64,000 nt of DNA, from the NCBI GenBank assembly GCA_014529385.2, contig CM043957.1:65640003-65704002 (forward strand). The letters are read 5' to 3'. The notes beneath the pieces were generated by a model, which ran no database searches, was not told the origin of the DNA, and was given only the letters and a program-made list of their open reading frames with translations. Below are positions 22,560 through 33,325 of this stretch, piece by piece. The stretch is from Adiantum capillus-veneris. Its lineage: Eukaryota; Streptophyta; Polypodiopsida; Polypodiales; Pteridaceae. Both the position numbers and the translations under genes were made by a program. Positions within the stretch are counted from its first letter, which is position 1. Every line of letters begins with the position of its first letter.

Positions 22560-22929
22560 TTTTTTTCTTGCTTGAGAAGAGAGGTCCTTAAGTAGCCTAT
22601 AAATGGTTGATGTTGTTTATTATATTAGGGTAAGTGGAACTGGGATCTATTATCGATTTGTTGAGCCCACTATGTGGGATATGGTGCACACCTCGAGAGA
22701 TTTGGAATGAATAATGGAGTCTTTTTAGACTTGCCTATGGCTTTACCATTATTGAGCCATAAGAAGTTCAGAAGGAGCTAGCCCTCAGCAACTCTGCTAT
22801 GTTAGACCTACTCCACTACTCAATATAATTAACCACTTCAAGCTGTGGGTGTAGATACTTAAGAGCCGATTTTCAAAGGCTAAGAGGAGTGGCAACTAAG
22901 GTTTTGAATTGCCAAAGCATACACTAAGT
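22560..22929 (+). other. Gypsy-3 leader, up to the Copia-1 insertion
   Basis: 370 bp without coding resemblance, ending in the target duplication TAAG next to Copia-1. It should continue at 28091 on the far side of Copia-1. Confidence 0.45.
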
Positions 22930-23142
22930 TGAAGGAGTACGAGCGGAAGTGCGAAGCGAAAGAGAGTGCGAGAAGAAGAGCACGACGATATGGTGAACTT
23001 GCTCTAATGTAATGTGTAGAGCATAGTGAGTTCTTATTAGGTTTTTACAAAAGAATATGTGTACATACCTGGCGGCCCGCCCACTTACCTGGGCGGCCCG
23101 CCCACTTACCTGGGTGACCACATTGGTCTTTATACCCCAACA
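22930..23142 (-). repeat. Copia-1 3' LTR
   Basis: 213 bp, TG...CA on the plus strand (TGAAGGAG to CCCCAACA). A 21-bp GGCGGCCCGCCCACTTACCTG unit is present twice; the 5' LTR has one copy. Confidence 0.9.
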
Positions 23143-23270
23143 ACCTCCCACTTAAAGTCCAATGTGGTACTTTAAGTGTGAGAGAAGCTACTCTACAAGC
23201 TAATATACAAGAGATGTAGAGAAGTGATGTACTACCCTACACCTAACTGCTTGCGAAAATGCGCAAAGCT

Positions 23271-24521
23271 CTATGAGGGAAGTCCTTTTGTAAGTAGATC
23301 AGTAGGATTTTCTGTGGTGTGAACTTTGACAAGCTGAAGTTGCTTATCCTCGAGCATTTCCCTGATGAAATGATACTTCACATCCACATGCTTTGTCTTT
23401 GAGTGATAAACTGGATTGCGAGCCAATTGTATAGCACTTTGGCTATCACAATATAACACAGGCATCTCTTCTTTGATTCCCAAATCTGCTACTAGTCGAT
23501 TAAGCCAAATTGATTCTTTACATGCCTCTGATGCTACAACATATTCAGCCTCTGTAGTAGACTGAGTAACACAATCTTGTAATCTAGAACGCCATGATAC
23601 TGCTCCACCAGCCAATGTAAAGACATACCCTGACGTAGACCTTCGGTTGTCTAAGTCACCTGCATAATCTGAGTCTGTAAAACCATTTACACTTAGCTCC
23701 TGACTCCCATAGCATATACGCATACTCTTTGTAGCTTTCAGGTATCTCAATATTCCTTTCACTGCCTCCCAATGTTTCTTGCCTGGGTTTGACATGTATC
23801 GACTTACTACTCCCACTGCAAATGCAATGTCTGGGCGAGTAGCAATCATTGCATACATCAAACTACCCACTGCAGACGCATATGGAATCTTATCCATTTC
23901 AGCTTGTTCTTCCTCAGACACAAGACAATCTTGTTTGCTAAGTTTCACATATGGTGGCAATGGAACACTCAGTGCCTTTCCCTTCTCCATATTGAAACAT
24001 TGCAAAACCTTGTCAATATACTCTGTTTGAGATAACCAAATCAACTTCTTTGATCTGTCTCTCTCAATGCACATACCAAGTATATGACTTGCCTCACCCA
24101 TGTGTTTCATGTCAAACAATTTTGCCATCTTTGACTTCAAAGCTGAAATTTCTTCCAAGTGCTTGCCAGCAATCAACATGTCATCCACATACAAAATAAG
24201 GAGCAGCCAACTGCCATCCTTAGTCTTCTTTGTATATAGACAGTGATCGAACTCACTACGTTTGTAGCCTTGAGAAAGCATAAAATTGTGGAATTTATGG
24301 TACCATGCCCTCGGTGATTGTTTTAAGCCATAAAGACTCTTTAAAAACTGGCATACCCAATCTTCCTTGCCTTTCTCAACAAACCCTTCTGGCTGCTGCA
24401 TGTAAATTTCCACATCTAAATCACCATGCAAGAACGCTGTCTTGACATCCATTTGGTGCAACACCAAATCTAATATGACAACCAATGCAAGAAAGCATCT
24501 CAATGTAGTCATCTTGACCAC
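23271..24521 (-). pseudogene. Copia-1 reverse transcriptase and RNase H
   Basis: A 416-codon frame. RT motifs are MDVKTAFLHGDL, QFLKSLYGLKQSPRAWY and the catalytic LILYVDDMLIAG near 24200. RNase H shows NGFTDSDYAGD, STTEAEYVV and VLYCDSQSAIQLARNP. It begins in a frame different from the upstream integrase frame (shift near 24515, where MVKMTTLR resumes the family sequence). It ends early: the last codons TKGLPS run into a stop where the family continues about 15 residues. Confidence 0.9.
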
Positions 24522-25820
24522 CGGAGAGAAGACTTCATCAAAGTCAATGCTTGTTCTTGCTTAAAGCCCTTGGAAACAAGCCTTGCTTTGTACTTTGGCT
24601 GACTATCATGAGCGGTGATCTTATACCCGTAAACCCATTTACAAGGTAGAGCCTTTTTGCCCTGTGCTAATTTAACTAGCTTCCATGTATTGTTTTTATG
24701 CAGAGCTGTCATCTCTGACTGCATGGCCAATTGCCAATTCCCGGAGTCCTTCATTTGCACTGCTGCCTTGTAACATGAAGGCTCATTGCAATCAGTCAAC
24801 ATGACATAGTTCATAGATGGAACAAACCTATCAGGAGGTCGCGTGACACATCCAGATCTACGCACAATAGGTGGCTCAGGCTCAGCCACAACCTGTGGTT
24901 CCACTCTATCCTGTCCTTGCTCCTCTTGAGCCCTGACATTTTGTCTTGCACGTGCAGATCCATCTTCTTGGAAGACAACTCTTCTAATCTCCTCAACCCT
25001 CTCTAGTTTAGAACGATATTTGGATTCATTAAAGTGAACATCATTGCTGCGGACAACCTTTCTAGATTCGGGATCCCAAAGTCTGTACCCCATCTCACGA
25101 GAATTACCATAGCCTAGAAAGATGCACTTTCTACTTTTTGGCTCAAGTTTGTTCCTAAATTCCTTTGGAACGTGAGTATATGCCTCACAGCCAAAGACTC
25201 TGCGATGCTTGTATGAGGGCATTTTGCCTGACCATACCATCTCTGGCACTGAATCCTTCTGCAAAACCTTGCTAGGAGATCTATTTACAAGATGAACAGC
25301 TGTTGATACAGCTTCAGCCCAAAACCCATTTGGCAGCTGTGCATTAGACAACATACTTCTGACCTTCTGTTGTATGGTCCTATTCATGCTCTCAGCAACA
25401 CCATTTTGAGGAGGATTGTAAGGAGCAGTAAGTTCACGTTTTATACCTTTTGACTCACAAAAGTCGTGAAAGGCCTTTGAAATATACTCTCCACCATTGT
25501 CAGTGCGTAAGCATTTAAGCTTCTTGCCACTCTGATTCTCCACAAGTGTCACAAACGTTTTGAAAACACTAAACGCCTTATCTTTGTGCTTGAGAAAGTA
25601 AACCCATACTTTCCTCGAGTAATCATCTATAAATGTCATAAAGTAAGAATCTCCCCCTAGAGATAGGTTAGCATAGCCATTCTGAAACTTAAATTGAACA
25701 TCTCCAACACCTAAGATCTCACATGTCTTCCCATTGCCTAGGCGAACATGATCTTTAGTGGTCACATAAGAAGTAAACCACTCCTTGTTTGGAGACACAT
25801 GAAGTGATGCCCCTGAGTCT
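24509..25820 (-). pseudogene. Copia-1 protease site and integrase, N-terminal half deleted
   Basis: The protease active-site loop IIDSGASLHVS lies at about 25790-25822, preceded by an in-frame TAG. After about 40 codons (GVGDVQFKFQNG) the sequence jumps to YANLSLGGDSYFMTFIDDYS. The pre-integrase zinc finger and the first catalytic aspartate region (usually HSDVCGP) are missing. The second D (LRTDNGGEY) and the E (NGVAESMNR) are kept. The C-terminal part includes CIFLGYGNSREMGYRLW and the start of RT (WVYGYKITAHD). Confidence 0.88.
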
Positions 25821-25827
25821 ATAATCT

Positions 25828-25884
25828 AGTCACTCAGTGCATTTCCAGTCACTCAGTGCATTTCCAGTCACTCAGTGCATTTCC
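25828..25884. repeat. 19-bp triplication at the gag-protease junction
   Basis: Three perfect tandem copies of AGTCACTCAGTGCATTTCC (25828, 25847, 25866). Two extra units add 38 bp, which shifts the frame and adds a premature gag end just before the protease. Confidence 0.95.
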
Positions 25885-26800
25885 ATCAGATGCTGTAAGA
25901 AGAGCTGAGTCCATTGTATTCTTCAAGAAGTTGATGTCTCCTGACACTAGACTGTCATCCTCTGCAACAGTGTTTGCCACATTTATTTCTTGAATCTTCA
26001 CTGAGGACTTGTTCTTCTCACCATGGTCTTCAGCTTTCTCTTTGCCTTTTTCTGCTTTCCATTCTCTTTTCATGTGACCCTTCTTGCCACAATGGTAGCA
26101 TTCTATGTCTCTCTTGCCTTTAGCACTGCGGGACTTGCTACGAGACTGATTCCTCTTTCCACCTTTGTACTTTTCTTTGGTCCTTTCCCTGACAACTAAG
26201 TCTGTTCCTTTGCCTTTGTCCATTGTCTTTCTATTGGTTTCTTCAGTAAGCAGACTTCCTTCTACACCTGCTATGTTCAAACCATATGGAGGTGCAGAAT
26301 TACTCGAAGCTGTGCGAAAAGTGTCCCAACTTTTCGGCAATGTGATCAACACGAACATAGCTCTAACAGGTTCATCAAACTTCACACCTTGAGCTGACAA
26401 CTGACTATAGATTGTGTTGAATTCATTCAGTTGATTGGACATAGGTGTCCCTTCTTTCATCTTCAAGTCAACAAGCTTCTTAAGCCAGTATACCTGTGAA
26501 GCTGCACTCTGCTTCTCATAAAGATCACTCAGCTTTAACCATGCTTGATAAGTCGACATCTCGTCTGCTACATTGAAGTAAATGCTTTCTGCCAAAGTCA
26601 GCATAATGGTAGAAAGTGCCAATTCATCCATTTCGCTCCATTCATCTTCGTCCATATCTTCTGGTTTTATCCCCTTGAGCTTTATAGGTTTTATCTGCCT
26701 TTTGGACCAACACGTGCCAAATCTACTTCTTCCACAATGGGAAATTGGTTCCATCCAGCTTCTTGATATTGTAAGGAGCAGTGTCCTGTGATCCAGCCAT
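25849..26800 (-). pseudogene. Copia-1 gag
   Basis: The family start ATG is at 26798-26800 (MAGSQDTAPYNIKKLDGTNF). An in-frame TAG after PLWKK and a frame change near 26715 separate it from the main open frame (26754-25849). That frame carries the capsid-like stretch (YQAWLKLSDLYEKQS, SNQLNEFNTIYSQL) and a knuckle CYHCGKKGHMKREW at about 26060-26105. The last Cys of the CCHC knuckle is not seen in its usual place: W or R stands there. Confidence 0.85.
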
Positions 26801-27898
26801 AGCTACGCTTCACAGTAGTTTACTTTTCTGGGAAAAATTCGGTAGAGTTTCCCCTGTAAACTGACCTCTGAACCAATATCAACCTGTCAAATGAACCAAG
26901 AAAGCTTCAGATTCTGCAGAAATTTTGGAAGAGTCTCCTTTGTAAAATGGCTATGGTGTACTAAAAACAGACCAAAAAATAGCTCAAAAAACCACTGTCT
27001 CTCTAACACTGTAAGTTGTGGGTAAACCTGTCCTGCACCTGTACTGTCTCTGACTGTCCTGTCATTGTCCTGTAAGCATAGACTGTGACAATGCCTCAAC
27101 GGCAGTAAAGCAAAGATGCAATCCCAACTGTCTAACTCACAGTCAATACATCCTAGCTACCTATCTAAGGGTGCTCGAGGGATCGCTCCAAGACCTGTAT
27201 CACCGAAAGGATCTCAGCATTCGAGAATCCCCCAGCTCAATAAAACCTCACTCGACCCTCAACAAAGGCTGCAGTAAATCTGACAGTACATAGACTTCCC
27301 ACAAAGTCATACATCCACAAATTTCCCACTATATGTTGTAACCGCTGCGGCGGTTGTTTGCTGCGTGACTCACAGCCAACAAACCCTCAACAGACATATA
27401 TCATCTCTTACAATACATCCCATGTGGAAGTACCTGAAATGTCAGGATGAAATCTGGAATATCAAGCAGCAAACACAAGCTACCTGATGAACCAGTGGAT
27501 GTCGCCTACAGTCTGTGTGTAGATGCGCCCGTGTCGTATGTGACACGCCTCCAAGAACTGTGAGCCGTCCTTCGATGTGTAGACAGCCACAAATCAACAC
27601 TCTGGGAGTGTCGATATCCTCAGCACCTGCAGTCGTAGGCCGAAAATCCCAAATTTGCAGAGTCGGATCTGCACCCGTCGAGACCACGTAGTCGAAAATG
27701 GCTTGCGTAGACCTTTGTCGAAGCCGAACGGTGGCTGAGATTACCTCAGAATGAAATTCTGAGAACACCAAGCCCTTTGGGCTATCCCACAGGATTTGGG
27801 GCCGTGTCTTCGCCTATCGAATTTCACTCCAATCTGAGCTGGTGACTCTAGCCTCTTGCAGTGCTTCCCCGAGCCTCGATCTAAGCTCTGATACCAGT
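26801..27898 (-). other. Copia-1 leader with primer-binding site
   Basis: An unusually long (~1.1 kb) untranslated region between the 5' LTR and gag. The primer-binding site is at about 27883-27898 (plus-strand TAAGCTCTGATACCAG). A 109-codon open frame at 27442-27771 has no family resemblance that I can support. Confidence 0.6.
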
Positions 27899-28090
27899 TG
27901 AAGGAGTACGAGCGGAAGTGCGACGCGAGAGAGAGTGCGAGAAGAAGAGCACGATGATATGGTTAACTCGCTCTAATGTAATGTGTAGAGCATAGTGAGT
28001 TATTATTAGGTTTTTACAAAAGAATATGTGTACATACCTGGCGGCCCGCCCACTTACCTGGGCAACCACATTGGGCTTTATACCCCAATA
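27899..28090 (-). repeat. Copia-1 5' LTR
   Basis: 192 bp, matching 22930-23142 with about ten substitutions and one fewer 21-bp unit. Confidence 0.9.
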
Positions 28091-28116
28091 TAAGAACGTG
28101 CACAAATTTTGTCAAC

Positions 28117-28362
28117 ATGGCTGACAATAACCAAGAGAGTAGAATGAACATTGATAGTGAAGGGAGCAAAGCGAACCCCGAACCCCGACGGCCTCTAAAA
28201 CACCGGGGACCGAATGGCGCGCCTCGAGCCTGTCATGGTAAAGCAAACAGGGGGCACCACCTAGCTTCAGCGGCTAGGACGCAAACAACACACCACCATA
28301 ACAAAGTTTTCATCCAAGAGAGATGGATGCTTGGGAGCAATGATGAAGAGGAAAGGGAATGA
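28117..28362 (+). pseudogene. Possible gag N-terminus of the element hosting Copia-1
   Basis: An 81-codon frame starting MADNNQESRMNIDSEGS, 27 bp after Copia-1, in the position expected for the first ORF of Gypsy-3 (LTR and primer-binding site at 21179-22559). It is hydrophilic and Asn/Arg rich and ends in a GA microsatellite. No domain is visible, so the gag call rests on position alone. Confidence 0.35.
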
Positions 28363-28367
28363 GATCA

Positions 28368-28372
<5 letters not shown>

Positions 28373-28404
<32 letters not shown>
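28373..28404. repeat. (GA)n microsatellite
   Basis: About 15 GA units. Confidence 0.9.
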
Positions 28405-28405
<1 letters not shown>

Positions 28406-28408
<3 letters not shown>

Positions 28409-29724
28409 GGGAGGGGGTATAGCGGCTTAGTACTTAGGCACCACAAAAGGATGGCAAATCCACACACCCTTCACACATACACAAGCTCACTCCAAACACA
28501 AGACTAGGTGGCGATTCCGCACACCTCACATGGCAAAACATTGAAAGAAAACATACTCACAAAACCTCAAGCTTTATTTAGAGAATAAGGCGATGAAATG
28601 GGGAGCATAGGGTAGGGGAATGAGAAGGGAGAGCGTGGTAGAGCACATGGCGGATAGGTGGGAGTTGATGGCGAAGACTCGCACGAGGGTTACGGCCATC
28701 ATCCTTCATCTAGTTTCCCTTCATCTTCCATAGCCCAAGGGTGTAGAGGTCATGCTTAAGACGAGCATGGTGATTGCGGTGATGGTGATGGTGTGGGTGT
28801 GTGTGTGTGCACTAGGCACACACAGTGCATAGTGTACTCTTTGGTGATGGTGTGTGTCCTTAGTGTGATGGTGACCCCTCTTTATATAGGGGAGGAGGGG
28901 GGAGAAATTCTAGAATTTAGAAATGAAGAAATCATTATCTACATAGGCCATGTGACTGTGGGCCCCACTTGTCTGGCTGTGTGTATATGTGCCAGAACAG
29001 CAGTCTCATGAGAGAGAGACTAAGAGAGAGAGATGGGTTGATAAAAAAAAGTGAGAGGTGACATGGAGAATAAAGTAATTACAAGAGGGGAGTGTGTTCA
29101 CAGGTGAATCTGTGTGCAGATGTGTGTGAACACAAGAAAAATCAGGTAACCACCGGGTGGGGATGGGTCTGTGGACACCTTTTTCAGTGAAACTGAGTGT
29201 GTATGAGTGTGGGGGAGGTTATTTAGCTACAAGACAAGAGACATGGCGCCCTTTAGAGAGAGAGGGGGGTATTTGGGTCATGGGATATGATAGGAGAGAG
29301 AAAGAGGGGGTGGGGTATACTATTTTGGAAGATAGGGTAAGTTGCATGTGAGTTAGGGTGCATTATTGGTGAGTTATAATGCATTATTGGTGAGAGGTGG
29401 GGTAGCTTGAGGGGAGAGAGAAAGGAGAAAGGACAAGGGGAAGAGAGAGGGGGTTGACCTTTTGAGTGGAGGAGAGGAAAAGGGACACCCGGTGGGACAA
29501 CAGTGAAGAAAAAGGAGGCAAGGTGGGGATGGGCTACCCCGCAGGCATGAGGTGGCCTATTTTACCTTTCTTATATATTTACATAATCATACTCTATTTT
29601 TTTTCTTACTTTTTCCAATGCCTTTTATCACTGCCTCCCTAAGAGGGGGTTTTTATGGGGTGGGGACGAGAGAAGAGGGGTATGGGAGCTTGGCTTGTGA
29701 AAAGCCCCCATCAATAGCTTTGAT
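28406..29724. other. G-rich intergenic or LTR-like stretch, no gene recognised
   Basis: 1.3 kb with many GA, GTGT and GGGG patches and no long open frame. The location directly before a gypsy gag (29725) would fit an LTR and leader, but I find no second copy in the window to prove it. Confidence 0.4.
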
Positions 29725-29910
29725 TTTGCACATGGAGGTGCTAATGGTGATGCCCCCATTTTTGTCAGCTATCTCGTTACTAGGTTGCAGTTAGCTATGG
29801 GCAACCCTGCTTTGCAAGCTGAAGTTACACAACAACTTCGCGCTTATGGGATTTCCCTTCCTTTCTAAGAGGAGAGAGAGCTTAGGAGGCCTCTTGAAGA
29901 GACCCTCAAA
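29725..29910 (+). pseudogene. Gypsy gag, 5' part (interrupted by CACTA)
   Basis: The plus frame reads AHGGANGDAPIFVSYLV, RLQLAMGNPALQAEV and LRRPLEETLK, with one in-frame TAA after ISLPF. It stops exactly at the CACTA border (AAA at 29908-29910) and continues at 35803. Confidence 0.7.
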
Positions 29911-30060
29911 CACTACAACAGAAGAAGGTGTTATCGACGCATATATCGACGCTGCTCGTCGATATGAGCGTCGCTATACGCGTCACTGTGAAACCAGTCG
30001 CTATTAGCGATGCATATAACGACGCGTATAGCGATCCATATAGCGACGACCATAGCACAA
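29911..30060 (+). repeat. CACTA left terminus with subterminal repeats
   Basis: The terminal CACTACAACA is followed by at least eight degenerate copies of (A/G)TCGACGC / GCGTCGCTATA in both orientations. Confidence 0.85.
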
Positions 30061-30069
30061 ATTGTTTTT

Positions 30070-30153
30070 CTTGGGCAGAGGGCAGGTAGCCTGGCCTGTG
30101 CCCAGTTAAAAGATGGACACAGCCACAGCCAGACTTCCTGCCCTCTGCCCAAG
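30070..30153. repeat. 17-bp perfect hairpin
   Basis: CTTGGGCAGAGGGCAGG (30070-30086) and its exact complement (30137-30153) enclose a 50-nt loop. It sits just inside the CACTA left subterminal array. Confidence 0.9.
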
Positions 30154-30339
30154 AAAGCGAGCAACACCAAAATATCAACCATGCTCCCGCACGCAGAAAT
30201 TTCGACAGAGTTTCCTTTGTTTTTACATAAACTTTTAAAAAAAACCATATCATGTATACGCTTCCTACATGCTATCCATGTAAGATCTCACATGAGATTT
30301 AAGGCCAATGAAAGACAACCGTACCAACTGAAAAGCACA

Positions 30340-30560
30340 GCCATAACTTAACAGCATAACCATTACGAACCATAACCATAACTTAAAAGCATAACCATAA
30401 CTTAAAACCATAACCGGCTATAATCACTTTGATCAAAACCATAATGCAGATAACCATAACCATAAACAAAATTAACAATAACCATAAGCATAACCAGAAA
30501 GAGAAACAATAACTGTCTATACAATGACAATGACAATAATCATAACCATAAGGGAAACAA
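30340..30560. repeat. Degenerate ATAACC/CATAAC hexamer array
   Basis: Many CCATAACCATAAC words with interruptions by ACTTAAAA and similar. It resembles a decayed low-copy hexanucleotide repeat and has no coding potential. Confidence 0.75.
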
Positions 30561-31076
30561 TAACTGTCTGAACACTAACTGTTTGTACAAAAAAGAGACA
30601 CAGAACTGTGTCTGTGTCTCACAAAGCATATAGATGAAATCTGGTCCACTAATGACTAGGCATCGTAATCTGCACATAGGACAACTCACAAAACTAGTAT
30701 TGATATTACTTCACATATACTGACTTAATTAAATCAACTCACACATATTAACATCTCACCTCAAGCGATTAGCGAGACTGTAAGGCCTCCCAGTCTACAG
30801 GCTCTCTTGAAGCTTCAAGATCATTCAGTACTTCATAGATACCTCTGCGATATCCATCTGACTCCTCCTCGCGTGACGGAGCTCGATGCATCGCAAGATT
30901 CTGCGTTTATACAAAAATCAAAGTAATAAGAATACATGATTCATCGCGTTTTAAAAAACGCCATAGTTAAGATTGGATTAGAAACTCACAAACTCATAGC
31001 GAAAGGTGTCGAAGCCTCCGCTGCCAAGATGAGATGTCCCCCTAGTCATCGGTTGTACCTGCGTGGCCTCATGCTG

Positions 31077-31910
31077 CTATCTGAACCGCGTGGTCGCTGT
31101 TCGCTCATCCTCCCTGATCTGCAGCCACGTCTCGTGTGGGATGCCCAAAGGCTTCGACGAGCCGGTCCTGAAAGCCTTCCGAGCTGCATCTCGTCGATGT
31201 TTGATGGTGTCCCGTGCAACACCCTTGATCCACCGAGCTGAAACAACGGAAGAACCCGGAGCAGGCTGGTACTCTCTCAGTATGGTCTCCACTATGTAAG
31301 TGACTTTTTCCTTTCCTTGCTGATCCCAAGACGTCAGAATGCTGGTCGAAAACTGCAGCTCCACGAGCTTGCGAATCCGCTGTCGCATCTCAGTCCCGAC
31401 TCTATCCATGTCAACAGAACCATCTCCCCGTACAGTATAGAGCTTGGAGGCACTAGGATCGTGTGCCCCCCAAGGTGTCCGAGATGTGCCAAGAGGTGTG
31501 TCAAGAGGTGTGCCTGGGTAAGACGGGGGGTCGTGAGCGAGGAGGGGTCGAAGCATCTGTGGACCCTCCTCCACAGCAACCACCACCTCCACCTGACGAT
31601 CGCCGAGTGCGCCTGGGCTGCGAAGATGAGGACGTACCCGCCTTTGCTCCACCCCTAGGTGTCGAAGTGGCCGTGATGGGAGAAGAAGGCGTCGTACCCA
31701 TAGGCGTCTGGAACCTCGTAGGCGTCCCCCCCTAAGCGTTGGACCCTCGGGTGTGAAGCCCGGAGGCGTAGTACCCGTGCCTCTGGCTACCCAGTACTGA
31801 GAAGCCTCTACCATCTGAGCAGGCGTCATCCGTGTAACGAAGCCCATGAATGCATCTGCACTCATGGAAGCGGGATCTGGAATCTCGTCTGCCATACTAA
31901 AGTCCTGCAC
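31077..31910 (-). CDS. CACTA second ORF (transposase-associated, TNPA-like position)
   Basis: A 277-codon frame. The N-terminal half is acidic then Gly/Arg-rich (PGFTPEGPTLRGG). The C-terminal half (EKVTYIVETILREYQ, RWIKGVARDTIKHRRDAARK) resembles the helical domain found in the second gene of plant En/Spm elements, thought to bind subterminal repeats. Its place at the 3' side of the TNP2 block fits. Introns are likely, so the ends are uncertain. The middle part may be out of frame, judging by a low-complexity Arg/Leu-rich patch near residues 60-110. Confidence 0.6.
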   Translation of the reverse strand: MQDFSMADEIPDPASMSADAFMGFVTRMTPAQMVEASQYWVARGTGTTPPGFTPEGPTLRGGRLRGSRRLWVRRLLLPSRPLRHLGVEQRRVRPHLRSPGALGDRQVEVVVAVEEGPQMLRPLLAHDPPSYPGTPLDTPLGTSRTPWGAHDPSASKLYTVRGDGSVDMDRVGTEMRQRIRKLVELQFSTSILTSWDQQGKEKVTYIVETILREYQPAPGSSVVSARWIKGVARDTIKHRRDAARKAFRTGSSKPLGIPHETWLQIREDERTATTRFR

Positions 31911-32002
31911 AAAGAAAGTAAAATAAAGCGTCAGAACACAGTTTTTTAAATTAACTTTAAGCTTAATTTTAAATCAAAGTCTTCACACAAACACTTACAC
32001 GC

Positions 32003-33325
32003 CTAGGCCTCAACGAGTGAGGCATCATCGATAAGATCTTGCACCGTATCATCGTCTATCTCTAATTGCAAACATAACTCTGCCCCAACTCGTTTTGGCA
32101 GATTGTCTTCATCCATTGCATCTTCATCTACAAGTGTCAATTCTGGCTCGTCTGCGTCATCCCTCGTATATCTGTTAGCTTCCTCTGCCATACCTTCGTC
32201 CATCTCATTTAATGTCACAGTAGTATGGACGTCGTCTGACTGACTTTCCTCCAGGAGATCTTGCCCTTCAAATACTTGTTTATTTCTTGGAGCAACCTGA
32301 ACCACAAACCACCATTGTCGCTCTCGAGGGTCCGGTACAAAGACCACTTGCTCGCAATGTTCGGGGAGAGCAAATGTCTCACTCGCATCTGTCCAAGTCT
32401 TTGTAGAATCTATTTGCACAAGTTTGTTTCCATCTCTGCGTACTGTTGCATTGCGACCAGAAGTAATCACCTTGAACCACTTCACATCCAACAAAAACAT
32501 CTCAAACCACCTGAAGCTTACTTTCAGGATATCTGACACCAGACCACAGTAATCCACGTTGCTAGTGCTCTCATTCGTGTCTCTAGCACTGGCCCTGCTC
32601 TTTTGCATGAAACTAACCATTACCCCACTGTCAAACGTGTTTCTTCTGCTGTCAATTTGTTGTGTTCTGAAATGCTTTCCATGCGACCACAGTGCCATGT
32701 ATGTATGATACTTCCAGTCACATTCAATAGCCAGCTCTTCCTCTTCTAGAGATATGGGTTCTCCGATTTGTCGAGCTGCTCTCACTGTCTTGTCCAACCA
32801 TGCCATTGTAGAGAATTCATGTAGAGGAGCGAGATAGTCTGGAAAGGGTAAGCCTCTAGTCGTTCGACTTCGCCTGAAATCCTGTCGCTCTAGATTGCGT
32901 CTCTCTTTCTCTTCTTCGTACCTTTCAAGCCATTTTTGCATAGGCGCTGAATTTAGTATACAGAACTTCATGATCTTTTCTCGCATGGCCAAGTTCATTT
33001 TCTTCGGCACCCCTTGCCCTTGCAGCTCCTCTCCCACCAGTCTTGCATCCTCCTCATCGCTCCACAGTCGAGGCATTTCTGGGTCAGAAACGGATAGAAA
33101 TTCGGTCATCAATACAAGAGACTCTTGCACCAGCCATCCTTCTGCCATGCTCCCCTCTGGACGCGCTTTTTGGCGAACAAAACCCTTAAGTGTTTTCATG
33201 AACCGCTCTAGAAAGAACATCCAACGGCTGTGGACTGTACCTGCCACTACAACCTCATCTACTACGTGGACGAGCAAGTGCATTTGGATAGTTAGGCAGC
33301 TCGTGGGTAGATACTTCTCAATCAT
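32003..33325 (-). CDS. CACTA TNP2 transposase, C-terminal part (DUF4218 and DUF4216 types)
   Basis: A 440-codon frame. Residues ~1-75 (QMHLLVHVVDEV, SRWMFFLERFMK, FVRQKARPEGSMAEGW) match the DUF4218 block. Residues ~265-370 (VDYCGLVSDILKVSF, FEMFLLDVKWF, FVPDPRERQWWFVVQV) match the DUF4216 block of plant TNP2 proteins. A Glu/Asp-rich tail follows. The catalytic Transposase_21 domain that should precede DUF4218 is absent, so this copy could not cut DNA. A continuous frame of this size suggests fairly recent activity of the family. Confidence 0.88.
   Translation of the reverse strand: MIEKYLPTSCLTIQMHLLVHVVDEVVVAGTVHSRWMFFLERFMKTLKGFVRQKARPEGSMAEGWLVQESLVLMTEFLSVSDPEMPRLWSDEEDARLVGEELQGQGVPKKMNLAMREKIMKFCILNSAPMQKWLERYEEEKERRNLERQDFRRSRTTRGLPFPDYLAPLHEFSTMAWLDKTVRAARQIGEPISLEEEELAIECDWKYHTYMALWSHGKHFRTQQIDSRRNTFDSGVMVSFMQKSRASARDTNESTSNVDYCGLVSDILKVSFRWFEMFLLDVKWFKVITSGRNATVRRDGNKLVQIDSTKTWTDASETFALPEHCEQVVFVPDPRERQWWFVVQVAPRNKQVFEGQDLLEESQSDDVHTTVTLNEMDEGMAEEANRYTRDDADEPELTLVDEDAMDEDNLPKRVGAELCLQLEIDDDTVQDLIDDASLVEA

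Larger units (their letters stand above)
22930..28090 (-). mobile_element. Copia-1: Ty1/copia LTR retrotransposon, defective
   Basis: A 5.16-kb element with ~0.2-kb LTRs (22930-23142 and 27899-28090). Next to the right LTR is a primer-binding site complementary to initiator Met tRNA (CTGGTATCAGAGCTTA on the minus strand), and next to the left LTR a polypurine AGTGGGAGGT. The target duplication is TAAG with a mismatching fifth base (T/A). Gene order gag, protease, integrase, RT, RNase H is that of Ty1/copia. Gag and pol are broken by frameshifts and stops, and the N-terminal half of integrase is deleted. Confidence 0.9.

Noticed and set aside
27442-27771. A 109-codon ORF in the Copia-1 leader
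   Set aside because: No domain, no second copy to compare, and the usual copia leader is non-coding.
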